In this document: in pieces, positions 45,475 to 54,526 of the stretch
How positions within the stretch are numbered: position 1 is the stretch's first letter
Layout: every line of letters begins with the position of its first letter
The notes under the pieces: model-generated
The model's input: only the letters and a program-made list of their open reading frames with translations
Told to the model about the DNA's origin: nothing
Databases searched by the model: none
Made by a program: the position numbers and the translations under genes
NCBI RefSeq assembly: GCF_030770395.1
Contig: NZ_CP132480.1
Coordinates: 1,475,335 to 1,539,334 of the forward strand
Length of the DNA: 64,000 nt
Direction of reading: 5' to 3'
From: Telluria beijingensis
GTDB lineage: Bacteria; Pseudomonadota; Gammaproteobacteria; Burkholderiales; Burkholderiaceae_D

Positions 45475-46083
45475 ATGAAACAGGTATTCATTTCCTTGCT
45501 GCTGGCGCTGTGCTGCGCAGCGTCGCAAGCGGCGGTGATCGGCTTCGACGACCTGCCGGGCGACGGGAACGGCTTCATCGCCAGCGGCTACCAGGGCTTC
45601 GACTGGAGCGGGATGGGCGTCATCGGCGCCGATGCGTATCCGGACAGCGGCTTTGCCGCCGGCGTGGTATCGCCCGCCAACGGCGCCTTCAACCAGGGCG
45701 GGGCCACGGTCACGATCTCGAAGGCGGGCGGCTTCGACTTCATCGGCGCCTGGTTCACCTCGGCCTGGTTCGAACAGGAACTGTCGTTCGAGGGCAGCCG
45801 CGACGGCGAACTGCTGTACTGGACCGATGTGTCGTTCGTGATCGACACCGTCACGCCGGCCTGGATCGCGCTCGACTGGCTCGGCATCGATACGCTGACC
45901 ATCTATAACAGCAGCGGCACGCAGTGGATGATGGACGACTTCACCGTGTCGGACACCGTTCCGGGAACCGTGCCGGAGCCGGGGACACTGGCGCTGCTCG
46001 GACTGGCGATGGCGGGATGGATGGCGTCGCGCCGGCGCCCGCATGGACGCCGAGGCGATCGCGTGGCGGCTCAGGCGGCGTAG
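45475..46083 (+). CDS. PEP-CTERM sorting domain protein
   Basis: A 202-residue secreted protein. A signal peptide ends ASQA near residue 19. The beta-rich domain reads IGFDDLPGDGNGFIASGYQGFDWSGM, a pattern common in PEP-CTERM proteins. The C-terminus VPEPGTLALLGLAMAGWMASRRRP is the PEP-CTERM signal for exosortase (VPEP, hydrophobic helix, basic cluster). Its gene follows the arabinanase in the same direction and overlaps the convergent glycosyltransferase-like gene by 13 bases at the 3' ends. An exosortase/EPS system must lie elsewhere. Confidence 0.9.
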   Translation: MKQVFISLLLALCCAASQAAVIGFDDLPGDGNGFIASGYQGFDWSGMGVIGADAYPDSGFAAGVVSPANGAFNQGGATVTISKAGGFDFIGAWFTSAWFEQELSFEGSRDGELLYWTDVSFVIDTVTPAWIALDWLGIDTLTIYNSSGTQWMMDDFTVSDTVPGTVPEPGTLALLGLAMAGWMASRRRPHGRRGDRVAAQAA

Positions 46084-47555
46084 CGCAGCGCCAGGCGCTC
46101 CCTGGCCTTGTCGTAGGCGGGATTCCCCGATTTCCTGGTCGTGACCATCCAGCACAATGAATACCGCGTGTGCTGCAGGTCGATCACGGTGGGGGGATCG
46201 ACGTAGTGGACGGCGGCATGGCCGTCCAGGTCATGGTCGTTGCAGGCCGACAGTGCGACCTGGTCGGCAAACCAGACCAGCTTGTCCTGGGCGATATTCT
46301 GGAGGATGAAGAGGGATACCTTCGCCAGGAATCGCTCGGCCAGCGGGGTGGGGCGGAAGTAGGCGAAGCCGGCGACGATGCGCTCCCAGAATGGCGAGGC
46401 ATCGGTGCGTACCAGGGCCAGTTCGGCGGCGGCGGGCAGGTCGCGGGCGAAGTCGTCCCAGGTCCTGTTGAACAGGGCGTCGGCGTCCATCATGCACAGT
46501 TCGCAGCGATAGTGCTGCATGACCTGGTAGGCGCGCACGAAGCGCGCGGTCGCGTAATAGGTGTTCAGCTGTGAGGTCGGCACGATGCCGCGCTCGATCG
46601 ACAGGCCGATCGACAGGCCCGGCAAGCGCTGGCGCAGAAGCGCCAGTTCGTCCAGCACCTGTTGGGATGGCGAGTACAGGTGCAGGTGCAGGTCGAGCTT
46701 GCCGACATTGGTCGCATGCATCGAATACGCCAGGTGGCGCGCATGCTCCATGAAGTACACATCGTCGCAGGCGACGAACACGACCGGACGCGGGGTGGCC
46801 GGCAGCGGCGCGGTCATCTCGATGGGAGGGAGCTGCTCGAGCAGCCGTGGCAGCGCGTCCAGGGGGCTATCCAGGCTCGCGAAGCTCAATGGCCATTCGG
46901 GAGTCTGGCCGGTGAAATACTGGCTGGTCATCAGGGACAGCCCCACCAGGGGCAGGTTGCGGCCCTGCGCATCCTGCGCGAGCGGCTCCAGCCAGGACAG
47001 GGCCTGTTCATGCTGCCCCAGCATGGCGCGGATGAAGCCCACGATCGCCCGCAGCGACGGATAGTTGGCGAAGATGTCGGGGTAGCTTTCCGACAGCACG
47101 AGGACTTCCTCGATTTCCTTGATCCGGTACAGCAGCTGGACACACAGGGCGATATAGTCGCTCGTGGGATACAGCTCGAGAACGCGGCCCAGGCCGCGCT
47201 TGATGTTGACGACGACGTCGGGCGGCAGCGTGTAGTTCGGATAGGTATTGTTGTAGTCCGACGCCAGGTTCGCCTGCAGGATCGTGAACATGGCCACGTG
47301 CATGGCAAGTTCGTGCTCGGGCGAGAGGCCCGAGGGCGGCAACGTGCCGATGAGGTCGACCAGCTGGGGCGTGTCGGTGTTGCAGCGATTGACGACCCAC
47401 TGGATGAGCTCTACCGGATAGCTGCCGATTTCCGGGAAATGCTTCGGTTCGCTCAGGCAGTCACGGTAGTACTGGTGAAAGTCCTTCAGTGTGGCGATCC
47501 TGGCGGCCAGTGCGGCATCGGATTCGCCGGGTTCGATATTGCTTGGGAGGTTCAT
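46071..47555 (-). CDS. Glycosyltransferase-like protein with helical N-terminal half
   Basis: A 494-residue protein. The first half is helical and TPR-like (SEHELAMHVAMFTILQANLAS region to GQHEQALSWLEPLAQDA). The second half begins PVVFVACDDVYFMEHARHLAYSMHA and has a DxD-type motif in CELCMMDADALFN. This resembles GT8-like nucleotide-sugar transferases, with a late DQVAL segment. The acceptor is unknown. ATG 47555 follows a GGGAGG and is the best start; an in-frame ATG at 47636 would add 27 residues. Confidence 0.7.
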   Translation of the reverse strand: MNLPSNIEPGESDAALAARIATLKDFHQYYRDCLSEPKHFPEIGSYPVELIQWVVNRCNTDTPQLVDLIGTLPPSGLSPEHELAMHVAMFTILQANLASDYNNTYPNYTLPPDVVVNIKRGLGRVLELYPTSDYIALCVQLLYRIKEIEEVLVLSESYPDIFANYPSLRAIVGFIRAMLGQHEQALSWLEPLAQDAQGRNLPLVGLSLMTSQYFTGQTPEWPLSFASLDSPLDALPRLLEQLPPIEMTAPLPATPRPVVFVACDDVYFMEHARHLAYSMHATNVGKLDLHLHLYSPSQQVLDELALLRQRLPGLSIGLSIERGIVPTSQLNTYYATARFVRAYQVMQHYRCELCMMDADALFNRTWDDFARDLPAAAELALVRTDASPFWERIVAGFAYFRPTPLAERFLAKVSLFILQNIAQDKLVWFADQVALSACNDHDLDGHAAVHYVDPPTVIDLQHTRYSLCWMVTTRKSGNPAYDKARERLALRYAA

Positions 47556-47709
47556 GTCGGAAGCGGCCACTCGAGCGCCACGGCAAACATGGATTGATGC
47601 CGTACCGAGTGTATTTACGTTGATTGGTATCAACAAATGCTACTTTTTCCGGGTTTGATTATCAAGCAAAAGTATTTCGTGATCGAGTGGTGTACCGACG
47701 ATTGTAAAA

Positions 47710-48780
47710 GGCGCTGTCAACGTTAAGTGTGGATGAGCATTGAACTGCTGAGCTGATCCGCAGTCCAAACCCTATCGTCACGGATAGGGAGCCGCACTGT
47801 GAAAGCCCTTGGGTTTGCCGAGCTGTTCGCCCAACTTGCGCTGTTGAACCAGTCGCAGCGCCAGCAGGTACTGACCGCCCTGCATCCGGCAGCCGGACTG
47901 GACCGGGTGGTCGCCCTCATCGACGAGATCCGCCGTGACGGGCGGCGCTGTCCGGATTGCGGCTGCGAGCGCTGGCACCGGCACGGCCGCGCCAACGACC
48001 TGCAACGTTTCCGCTGCTGCGCCTGTGGCCGCACTTTCAACGACCTGACCGGCACGCCGCTGGCGCGGCTCAGGCACAAGGACAAGTGGCTCGATTATCT
48101 CGCTGCCGTGCTGGAATCGCGGTCGGTGCGCGCCGCCGCCAAGCGGATCGATGTGCACCGCAATACCGCGTTTCGTTGGCGCCACCGCTTCCTCCACCGC
48201 GTCAAGGACGACCGGCCCGCGCGCCTCTCCGGCATCGTCGAAGCAGACGAGACCTTCCTGCTCGAATCGCAGAAGGGTTCGCGCAAGCTCGACCGCAAGC
48301 CACGCAGGCGCGGCGGCAGGGCCGCCTTGCGCGGCATTTCGCGTCATCTCGACTGCATCCTGGTGGCGCGCGACCGCAGCGGGCAGACCATCGATGCCGT
48401 CACCGGCCGCGGCGCCCTGAAGGCGGCCCAGTTGACCACATACCTGTTGCCGAAACTCGATCCACAAGCATTGCTGGTCACTGACGCCAACGCCACCTAT
48501 CCCGCCTTCGCGCGGGCCCATGGCATTGCGCACCAGGCCGTCAATGCCAGCGCCGGCGAGCGGGTGCGCATGAGCAGCGCGGGCGCCATCCATATCCAGA
48601 ATGTCAACGCCTATCACCGGCGCTTCAGGGAATGGCTGGCGCGCTTCCACGGCGTGGCCTCGCGTTGGCTATCCAACTACCTCGGCTGGCAATGGGCGCT
48701 CGATGGCGGCAGAGTCGCTTCCGTCGAGCAATTGCTGCGCATCGCATTCGGGGTCATCAACAGGTAACGATGACAGCGCC
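47710..48780 (+). mobile_element. IS1595-family insertion sequence, intact
   Basis: Terminal inverted repeats GGCGCTGTCAACGTTAAGTGT (47710-47730) and its counterpart at 48760-48780 match at 18 of 21 positions. The flanking eight-base sequences TTGTAAAA and ATGAAAAA agree at six of eight, consistent with an aged target-site duplication. The single transposase gene is complete. The right end lies directly at the T run of the TonB receptor terminator. Confidence 0.85.
47799..48767 (+). CDS. IS1595 family (ISXO2-like) transposase
   Basis: A 322-residue transposase. The N-terminal zinc ribbon is CPDCGCERWHRHG...CCACGRTF. The catalytic domain has Asp in EADETFLL, Asp in LVTDANATYP and Asn in HIQNVNAYHRRFREW, the DDN arrangement of the ISXO2/IS1595 group. 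The usual Lys downstream is Arg here. No frameshift or stop is seen, so it may be active. A palindromic CCTATCG/CGGATAGG lies just before the start. Confidence 0.9.
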   Translation: MKALGFAELFAQLALLNQSQRQQVLTALHPAAGLDRVVALIDEIRRDGRRCPDCGCERWHRHGRANDLQRFRCCACGRTFNDLTGTPLARLRHKDKWLDYLAAVLESRSVRAAAKRIDVHRNTAFRWRHRFLHRVKDDRPARLSGIVEADETFLLESQKGSRKLDRKPRRRGGRAALRGISRHLDCILVARDRSGQTIDAVTGRGALKAAQLTTYLLPKLDPQALLVTDANATYPAFARAHGIAHQAVNASAGERVRMSSAGAIHIQNVNAYHRRFREWLARFHGVASRWLSNYLGWQWALDGGRVASVEQLLRIAFGVINR

Positions 48781-48783
48781 ATG

Positions 48784-48810
48784 AAAAACGGCCCGCGAAG
48801 ATCGCGGGCC
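48784..48810 (-). terminator. Terminator of the TonB-dependent receptor gene
   Basis: On the minus strand GGCCCGCGA and TCGCGGGCC pair around three bases and are followed by GTTTTT, 29 bases after the stop. The adjacent IS end leaves the T run intact. Confidence 0.8.
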
Positions 48811-48838
48811 GGCTGCACTACGCCAGGGGAGGACGCAG

Positions 48839-51235
48839 TCAGAACTTGTGCGCCAGGCGCGCGAACATCGCCGCGCCGTTCAGGCCGAACTGCACGCTTT
48901 CGTACTTGAAGCCGTTGTCGGTCTCGTTCGGATCCTGGCGGGTCGGCTTGACGTCGAAGATATTGGTGCCGCCCACGGTCAGGCGGGTCTTCTCCGTGAA
49001 GGCCCAGGTGAACGACAGGTCGGCCGAGGTCTTCGCTTCATATTTCTGGTTCGGTACCGGCGGGCCCGAGAAGGTGCCCAGGGTCTGCGGGCCGAAGTGG
49101 ATGACGCGCAGCGAGGTCTCGAGCTGGCCTTGCGTCCAGTCGAAGCCCAGCGTGGCCTTGCGGCGTGGCGCGCCTTCCTCGATGAACAGGCGCTCGCGCT
49201 CCGACAGCAGCACGTCCTCGAAACCTGCCAGCGCCGCCGGCGCCTTTACGCGCTGCACTTCGGTCTTGCTGAAGTTGACAGCCAGGAAGGTGGTCAGGTT
49301 GCCGATGCCCACCTTGCTGCGGTTGGACACGGTCAGGTCCAGGCCCTGGGTCTTGGTGTCGACCGAGTTGACGAAGAACTGCGCCTGGCCCACGCCCAGC
49401 TGCTGCAGGGTGGCGCCCAGCGCCGGATAGTTGTCGGCGTCGAAGCGGCCCGACAGCACGATGCGGTCGTCGATGTCGATGCGGTACAGGTCGGCCGTCA
49501 CCGAGGTCGACCCGGTCGGCGACCAGGTCAGGCCCAGGGTATAGCTCTTCGACTCTTCGTCCTTCAGTTGCGGGATGCCGGCGGCATTGGCCACCGGGCC
49601 GCCGTTCGGCGCCAGCACCACGTCCAGCGGCTGGCCGCCGACGAAGTCGGTGAAGGTCGACGAGAAGTACACCTGTTGCAGCGACGGCGCGCGGAAGCCC
49701 GTGCTGGCCGAGCCGCGCAGCAGCATACTTGGGGTCAACCTGTATGCGCCGGCCAGCTTGCCTGTGGTGGTCGAGCCGAAGTCCGAATAGCGTTCGTGGC
49801 GCAGCGCGGTCTGCACCTTGAAGCGGTCGGTGACGTCGGTTTCGATGTCGACGTAGGCGGCGTTGCTGTGACGGTCGCTGTCGGTCTCGTCGCCCGGCTG
49901 GAAGCCCGGGAAGCCCTGGCTGCCGGCATTGCCGCCGATGCCCACGCCGTCGGCGTCGATCCACGAACCGGTCTCGCCGGCGAAGATTTTATAGTTCTCG
50001 CGGCGGTGCTCGAGGCCGAAGGCGACGTTCATGCCCTTCAATACATCGCCGTAGAAGCGGCTGACGTCGAGATTGGTGGTCGACTGCTGGAACGAGAAGG
50101 CGCCGGCGTAGAAACGGCTGGCGCTGATGCCCTGGCCGCCGTTCAGCAGATCGAGGTTGGCGATCGAGGCGTTGAGCGTGTTGTTGATGTCGTACTTCAG
50201 GCGGTTGTAGCCATAGGTCTGCGACACGTCCGCATTCCATTCGCCGAGCGCCCAGCGGTAGCCGACGGTGCCCCAGCGGTCGTCGACCTCGCCGTCGATG
50301 AAGGGGACGAAACCATTCGGGTACATCGCCGCCGAGTTACGCGAAGGGATGTCTTCGGAGCCGATGCCTTCGCGGCCCCAGGCGGCCGACGATGCGTCGC
50401 GCTTTTGCGCGCCGGCCGTGAAATACAGCTTGCCGGGGCCAGCGGGGAATTCGCCGTTCAGGTAGACGGTCTGGTTCTCGGACTTGGTGTCGCCGATGAT
50501 GCGCGGGTTGCCCGGTTCGGAACGGTTGGAGCGGCCGCGATCGTAGTATTCGCCGGTGATGCCCAGCACGCCGCCGGCCACCGCCACGCCGCAGTAGGCC
50601 GATGCGAGCCAGTTCTCGCCATCGCCCGCGGTGTACTGGCCGTAGCCGAGCACCGATTCGCAGCCCAGGCTGCGTTTGAGGTCGATATTGATCACGCCGG
50701 CGATCGCGTCCGAGCCGTATTGGGCGGCGGCGCCGTCGCGCAGCACCTGCACTTCGCGGATCGCCATCACGGGGATCGCGTTCATGTCGGTGCCGGTATT
50801 GCCGCGGTTGCGCGCGCCGAACAGGTTCACCAGCGCCACCGTGTGGCGGCGCTTGCCGTTGACCAGCACCAGGGTCTGGTCCGAACCCAGGCCGCGCAGG
50901 GCGGCAGAGTCGATCAGGTCGGCGCCATCGGCGCCGGTCTGGCGGGTCGAGTTGAACGAGGGCGAGAGATTGGACAGCACTTGCGCCAGGTCGAACTGGC
51001 CGCTTTGCTCGGCCGCCTTCGTCATCGGGATGAAGTCGATGGCGACCGGGGTGTCGGTGCTCGAGGCGGCGCCGACGCGGCGCGAGCCGACTACGCTGAC
51101 GCTGGGGATCACCTCGCCGCTGGCGACTTGTGGCGCGGTTTGCGCGTGGGCGATGGCGGGCGCGAGGGCGGCGAAGGCAGCGCTACCATATATGGCAAAC
51201 AGCACCGAACCAGACATTATTTTGAGTTTAATCAC
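48839..51235 (-). CDS. TonB-dependent outer-membrane receptor
   Basis: A 798-residue receptor with a signal peptide ending IAHAQ near residue 32. The plug domain contains LSNLSPSFNSTRQTGADGADLIDSAALRGLG and QVLRDGAAAQYGSDAIAGVINI. A 22-strand barrel follows, ending KF with aromatic strands typical of the family. There is no FecA-type signalling extension. The plug sequence resembles receptors for carbohydrates or unknown compounds more than siderophore receptors, but the ligand is not assigned. The start may be 51235 or, six codons on, 51217. Confidence 0.92.
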   Translation of the reverse strand: MIKLKIMSGSVLFAIYGSAAFAALAPAIAHAQTAPQVASGEVIPSVSVVGSRRVGAASSTDTPVAIDFIPMTKAAEQSGQFDLAQVLSNLSPSFNSTRQTGADGADLIDSAALRGLGSDQTLVLVNGKRRHTVALVNLFGARNRGNTGTDMNAIPVMAIREVQVLRDGAAAQYGSDAIAGVINIDLKRSLGCESVLGYGQYTAGDGENWLASAYCGVAVAGGVLGITGEYYDRGRSNRSEPGNPRIIGDTKSENQTVYLNGEFPAGPGKLYFTAGAQKRDASSAAWGREGIGSEDIPSRNSAAMYPNGFVPFIDGEVDDRWGTVGYRWALGEWNADVSQTYGYNRLKYDINNTLNASIANLDLLNGGQGISASRFYAGAFSFQQSTTNLDVSRFYGDVLKGMNVAFGLEHRRENYKIFAGETGSWIDADGVGIGGNAGSQGFPGFQPGDETDSDRHSNAAYVDIETDVTDRFKVQTALRHERYSDFGSTTTGKLAGAYRLTPSMLLRGSASTGFRAPSLQQVYFSSTFTDFVGGQPLDVVLAPNGGPVANAAGIPQLKDEESKSYTLGLTWSPTGSTSVTADLYRIDIDDRIVLSGRFDADNYPALGATLQQLGVGQAQFFVNSVDTKTQGLDLTVSNRSKVGIGNLTTFLAVNFSKTEVQRVKAPAALAGFEDVLLSERERLFIEEGAPRRKATLGFDWTQGQLETSLRVIHFGPQTLGTFSGPPVPNQKYEAKTSADLSFTWAFTEKTRLTVGGTNIFDVKPTRQDPNETDNGFKYESVQFGLNGAAMFARLAHKF

Positions 51236-51373
51236 GAAATTCTCCGAAGGAAATTCGGATATTACTCAATTGTGTCTTCCATAACCATCGTAATGTAGCA
51301 ATAACACAACGGTGTATTGCTATAGACAGAGCTTATTTGACCAAGTGGCGACAAAGCATGACAAACATCGGTG

Positions 51374-52174
51374 TCAGATCGCCTCGACCCTGCCGCCGAC
51401 CAGCACGGCGTCGCGTTCGACACGGGTGCGGATCAGGCAATCGCGGCCGGTCGCGCGGCCCTGTTTCAGCATCAAGCCTTGGCCCAGCAGGACGGTTAGG
51501 GCGCCGGCCGCGACGCCGGTGGCGTTGTCTTCCAGCCGCGGGTCGAGGTGGTTGAAGTTGCGGCCTTCCAGTCGATATCCCTCGGCGCCGTCGGGCAGGC
51601 GGCAATAGGCATACACGCCGTTGACGCCGGCTTGTTTGCTCCATTGCGCGATCGCTGCCAGGTCGGGCGCCAGCGCGTGCAGGGTAGCCGCGTCGCGCAC
51701 CTGCACCAGCAGTTTCGGGCTGCCGACCGAGGCGACTTGTGGCGCCGCGACGATGGCTGCCGCGGGGATGCCGAGCAGGCGCGCCGGCAGATCCGGAGCG
51801 AGCGGCGCTTGTGGCGCGGCCTGCGGCGCCAGGCGCACGAACAGGTCGTCGCCTTCGCGCGTGAGGGCGAGCGGCTGGCCGTGCATGGCGGTCGTCACCG
51901 TCAGGGGCGGCTGCGCGCCTGCGCGCGCGAACAGCTGCGCGGCCGCGGCCAGCGTGGCGTGCAGGCATAGCGGGCTGCGCATGTGCGGGTAGTAGAAGTC
52001 GACGACCGCCGCGCTGCCGTCGTCGCGCGGCGGATCGATCCATACGCAGGTGGTGTTGCGCTCGCGGGCGAAGGCCTGGCGTGCGTCGGAGCTCGACCGA
52101 TCGTTCTCGATCACGAGGGCCGGATTGCCGGCGCCCTGGGCGGTGCCGAAGCAGAGCAGGGTGTGGATGTGCAT
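51374..52174 (-). CDS. PhzF family protein (phenazine biosynthesis/isomerase fold)
   Basis: A 266-residue protein with the PhzF hallmarks: FGTAQGAGNPALVI near the start, catalytic Glu in FARERNTTCVWI, and the second-half EGRNFNHLDPRLEDNATGVAAGAL. Members are isomerases or epimerases with a diaminopimelate-epimerase fold, and most outside phenazine clusters have unknown substrates. No other phenazine genes are present, so phenazine synthesis is not implied. It lies upstream of the TonB receptor on the same strand with a 138-base gap. Confidence 0.87.
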   Translation of the reverse strand: MHIHTLLCFGTAQGAGNPALVIENDRSSSDARQAFARERNTTCVWIDPPRDDGSAAVVDFYYPHMRSPLCLHATLAAAAQLFARAGAQPPLTVTTAMHGQPLALTREGDDLFVRLAPQAAPQAPLAPDLPARLLGIPAAAIVAAPQVASVGSPKLLVQVRDAATLHALAPDLAAIAQWSKQAGVNGVYAYCRLPDGAEGYRLEGRNFNHLDPRLEDNATGVAAGALTVLLGQGLMLKQGRATGRDCLIRTRVERDAVLVGGRVEAI

Positions 52175-52414
52175 GGTTTTTCTTTCGTGTCCGGCATGGC
52201 GGGCGGGGCTGGAAGGATCATAGCGGGATTCGTCGTTCCGGGCTGACGAAATGATGACAATTTGACGGGCCGAAGACGTCCGCCAAGGCGTTTCTATCGG
52301 TTAGAATTTGTGTATATTTTTTATCAAGCGGATAGCGCCGACATTGCCCATGTTTCAGGAATATCTCGATGCCACAGAAGCTCACAGCGGAGCCCACTTC
52401 GTGAGCGGTCAAGC

Positions 52415-53941
52415 GTGAGCGATCCCGACGCCACACTGACCAGCTATGGGATGGCCGAAGACTTCGCGTCGGCGCCGGTGCTCGGCATCACGCTCCTCTG
52501 GCACCCGCAGCGCGAACGCATCGGCGAGCAGATGCTCGGTCCGGCCGCGGGCGGCGCGATCGCGCTGAACCGGTTCGCCCCCTTGTTCGCGCGCGCGGGA
52601 GCCGGGCATGACGGCACGCCGCTGGGCGAGCGCTCGATCACGCGCGAGCCGGTGCACATCCGCTTCATTCCGGAAGGCGGCATCCAGATCGACCATCTGC
52701 GCGGCAAGATGGGACTGGAGATCAACGGCCGGCCGTCGAACGGCAGCGACCAGTTCACGGCCGGCGAACTCGATCGCGGCATCGTGATCGGGCTCGGGAG
52801 CCAGGTGTTCGTCTGCCTGCACCTGATGCGCAGCCTGCCGCGCGCGGCGAACGTGCCGGGCCTGATCGGCGTCGGCGATGGCGCGATCAAGATGCGCGAA
52901 GCGATCGCGCAGGTGGCGGGGACCAGCATGCCGGTGCTGCTGCTGGGCGAGACCGGCAGCGGTAAAGAGGTGGCGGCGCAGGCGATTCATGCGCTCAGTG
53001 CGCGTCGCAGCGGACGCTTCGTCGCGATCAATATGGCGACCCTCAGCGAGTCGCTGGCGGCGGCCGAGCTGTTTGGCGCGGTCAAGGGGGCGTATACCGG
53101 GGCCGCGAATAGCCGGCGCGGGTGGTTTGCCGAGGCTGAGGACGGTACCTTGTTTCTGGACGAGATCGGGGATACGCCGGCGTCGGTGCAGGCCATGCTG
53201 TTGCGCGTGCTCGAGAGCGGTGAGTATCGGCCGCTTGGGGCGAGTGCGGATGCGAGGTCGAATGCGCGGATTATTGCGGCGACCGATCAGGATTTGGGGG
53301 CGGGTGGGTTCAATCAGGCTTTGCGCAGGCGTCTCGAGGCATTCGTGATTCGGGTGCCGGCGTTACGCGAGCGGCGTGAGGATATCGGCGTGTTGGTGCG
53401 GCATTTTCTTGAAGCTGAGGCGGCGGGGGATGCATGGAGTTTGCCGTTCGAGTTGCTGAGCCAGGTGTTCAATGGGGACTGGCCGGGGAATGTGCGGCAA
53501 CTGGCGCATGCGATGCGGAGGGTGGCGCTGGATTTGCAGGTGGGGATTGTGCCGGTGTTGGAGCAGTCGGTGTTGATGCCGGTGGTAGAAGTTAGGGTGG
53601 CTGGTTCTGCTAGCGCTGGTGCGGGTGTTGCTGCACCTGCTGATTCGTCGAGGCCGGCAAGACGCAAGGTATCCGACCTGAGCGATGACGATCTGGTGGA
53701 GGCGATGGAGAAGAATCAGTGGCAGATTCTGGCTGCTTCCAAGGCATTGGGGATTTCGCGGCCTACGGTGTATAAATTGCTGGAGGCTCACCCTCGGATT
53801 CGTTTTCCTGCCAATATTTCGGAGGAAGAGATTCGTGCGGCCTGGACGGCTTGTGAGGGTGATCTCCAGCGGTGTGCTTCAAGGCTCATGACGCCGGCGG
53901 AGGCATTGAGGCGTCATGTGGGACTATTGGGCCTTGGCTGA
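52415..53941 (+). CDS. FHA-domain sigma54-dependent transcriptional activator
   Basis: A GTG start at 52415 gives 508 residues. An N-terminal FHA-type domain (about 20-140) contains LGERSITREPVHIRF and would bind phosphothreonine. The AAA+ domain has Walker A GETGSGKE (178-185), the sigma54 loop GAYTGA (225-230) and LFLDEIGD. A Fis-type helix-turn-helix follows (QILAASKALGISRPTVYKLLE), then an extra helical end. The neighbouring Ser/Thr kinase is the natural partner for the FHA domain. Codons become AT-richer over the last 200 residues. The exact start is uncertain. Confidence 0.88.
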   Translation: MSDPDATLTSYGMAEDFASAPVLGITLLWHPQRERIGEQMLGPAAGGAIALNRFAPLFARAGAGHDGTPLGERSITREPVHIRFIPEGGIQIDHLRGKMGLEINGRPSNGSDQFTAGELDRGIVIGLGSQVFVCLHLMRSLPRAANVPGLIGVGDGAIKMREAIAQVAGTSMPVLLLGETGSGKEVAAQAIHALSARRSGRFVAINMATLSESLAAAELFGAVKGAYTGAANSRRGWFAEAEDGTLFLDEIGDTPASVQAMLLRVLESGEYRPLGASADARSNARIIAATDQDLGAGGFNQALRRRLEAFVIRVPALRERREDIGVLVRHFLEAEAAGDAWSLPFELLSQVFNGDWPGNVRQLAHAMRRVALDLQVGIVPVLEQSVLMPVVEVRVAGSASAGAGVAAPADSSRPARRKVSDLSDDDLVEAMEKNQWQILAASKALGISRPTVYKLLEAHPRIRFPANISEEEIRAAWTACEGDLQRCASRLMTPAEALRRHVGLLGLG

Positions 53942-53950
53942 ATCTAGGGC

Positions 53951-54526
53951 TTAATATGGGGGGTTCGTCCCATTACTTATTTCGCCTTCTGGGTCGAAAT
54001 AGAAAACCCTCAACTGCGCATTTTCGTTGGCACGTTTGATGCTAACTGTGACGTAGAATGAAATTTCCCAAAAGCCATTATAAGGGCCTACAGTAAGGTG
54101 GCCATCCCACAGCAGCGTGATTTTTTTACCTTTGTTTGGATCGATTCCTGAACTGTGGACGGAAAATGCAAACGGGTCGATTTGATACAATGCTCCACGT
54201 TGCTTTTCTCCTGCGCCGGCGAACAGGGACGGCGGTGCATAAGCAGTGCGCGTTTCTGGTCCGCAACGCAGGATGCGAGGGCGTGTTATTACGCAGCAGT
54301 CAACCACTTCCAGTGATTCAAGGCCGGTTTTGTCCTTGTCGCTTGCATTAATGGCGACTTTGAATTCCTGGCCAGCCGAGAATTGAATGTCACTATTCCA
54401 TTGCGCCTCTATTGAAGAGCGATCAGTGCTGGTTGCCAGATCAAGGTCGGCGAATATCCATTCGATGCCATCGTTAATTTGGTTGACATCAAAATTCGCC
54501 GTTAAGGTCATCATTGGTTGTGTCAT
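53951..54526 (-). CDS. Unknown protein coupled to the Ser/Thr kinase gene
   Basis: A 191-residue soluble protein without signal peptide or known motif. It is beta-rich, with paired Cys in EVVDCCVITRPRILRCG and LLWDGHLTVGPYNGFWEISFYVTVSIKR. The start overlaps the kinase stop by four bases (ATGA), so it is translated with the kinase and may be its substrate or regulator. Its base composition is clearly more AT-rich than the window average, as in the kinase gene. No family is recognised. Confidence 0.75.
   Translation of the reverse strand: MTQPMMTLTANFDVNQINDGIEWIFADLDLATSTDRSSIEAQWNSDIQFSAGQEFKVAINASDKDKTGLESLEVVDCCVITRPRILRCGPETRTAYAPPSLFAGAGEKQRGALYQIDPFAFSVHSSGIDPNKGKKITLLWDGHLTVGPYNGFWEISFYVTVSIKRANENAQLRVFYFDPEGEISNGTNPPY

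Noticed and set aside
51374..52174. Phenazine biosynthesis locus
   Set aside because: Only a PhzF-family protein is present; none of the other phz genes occurs nearby and the family is broadly distributed.
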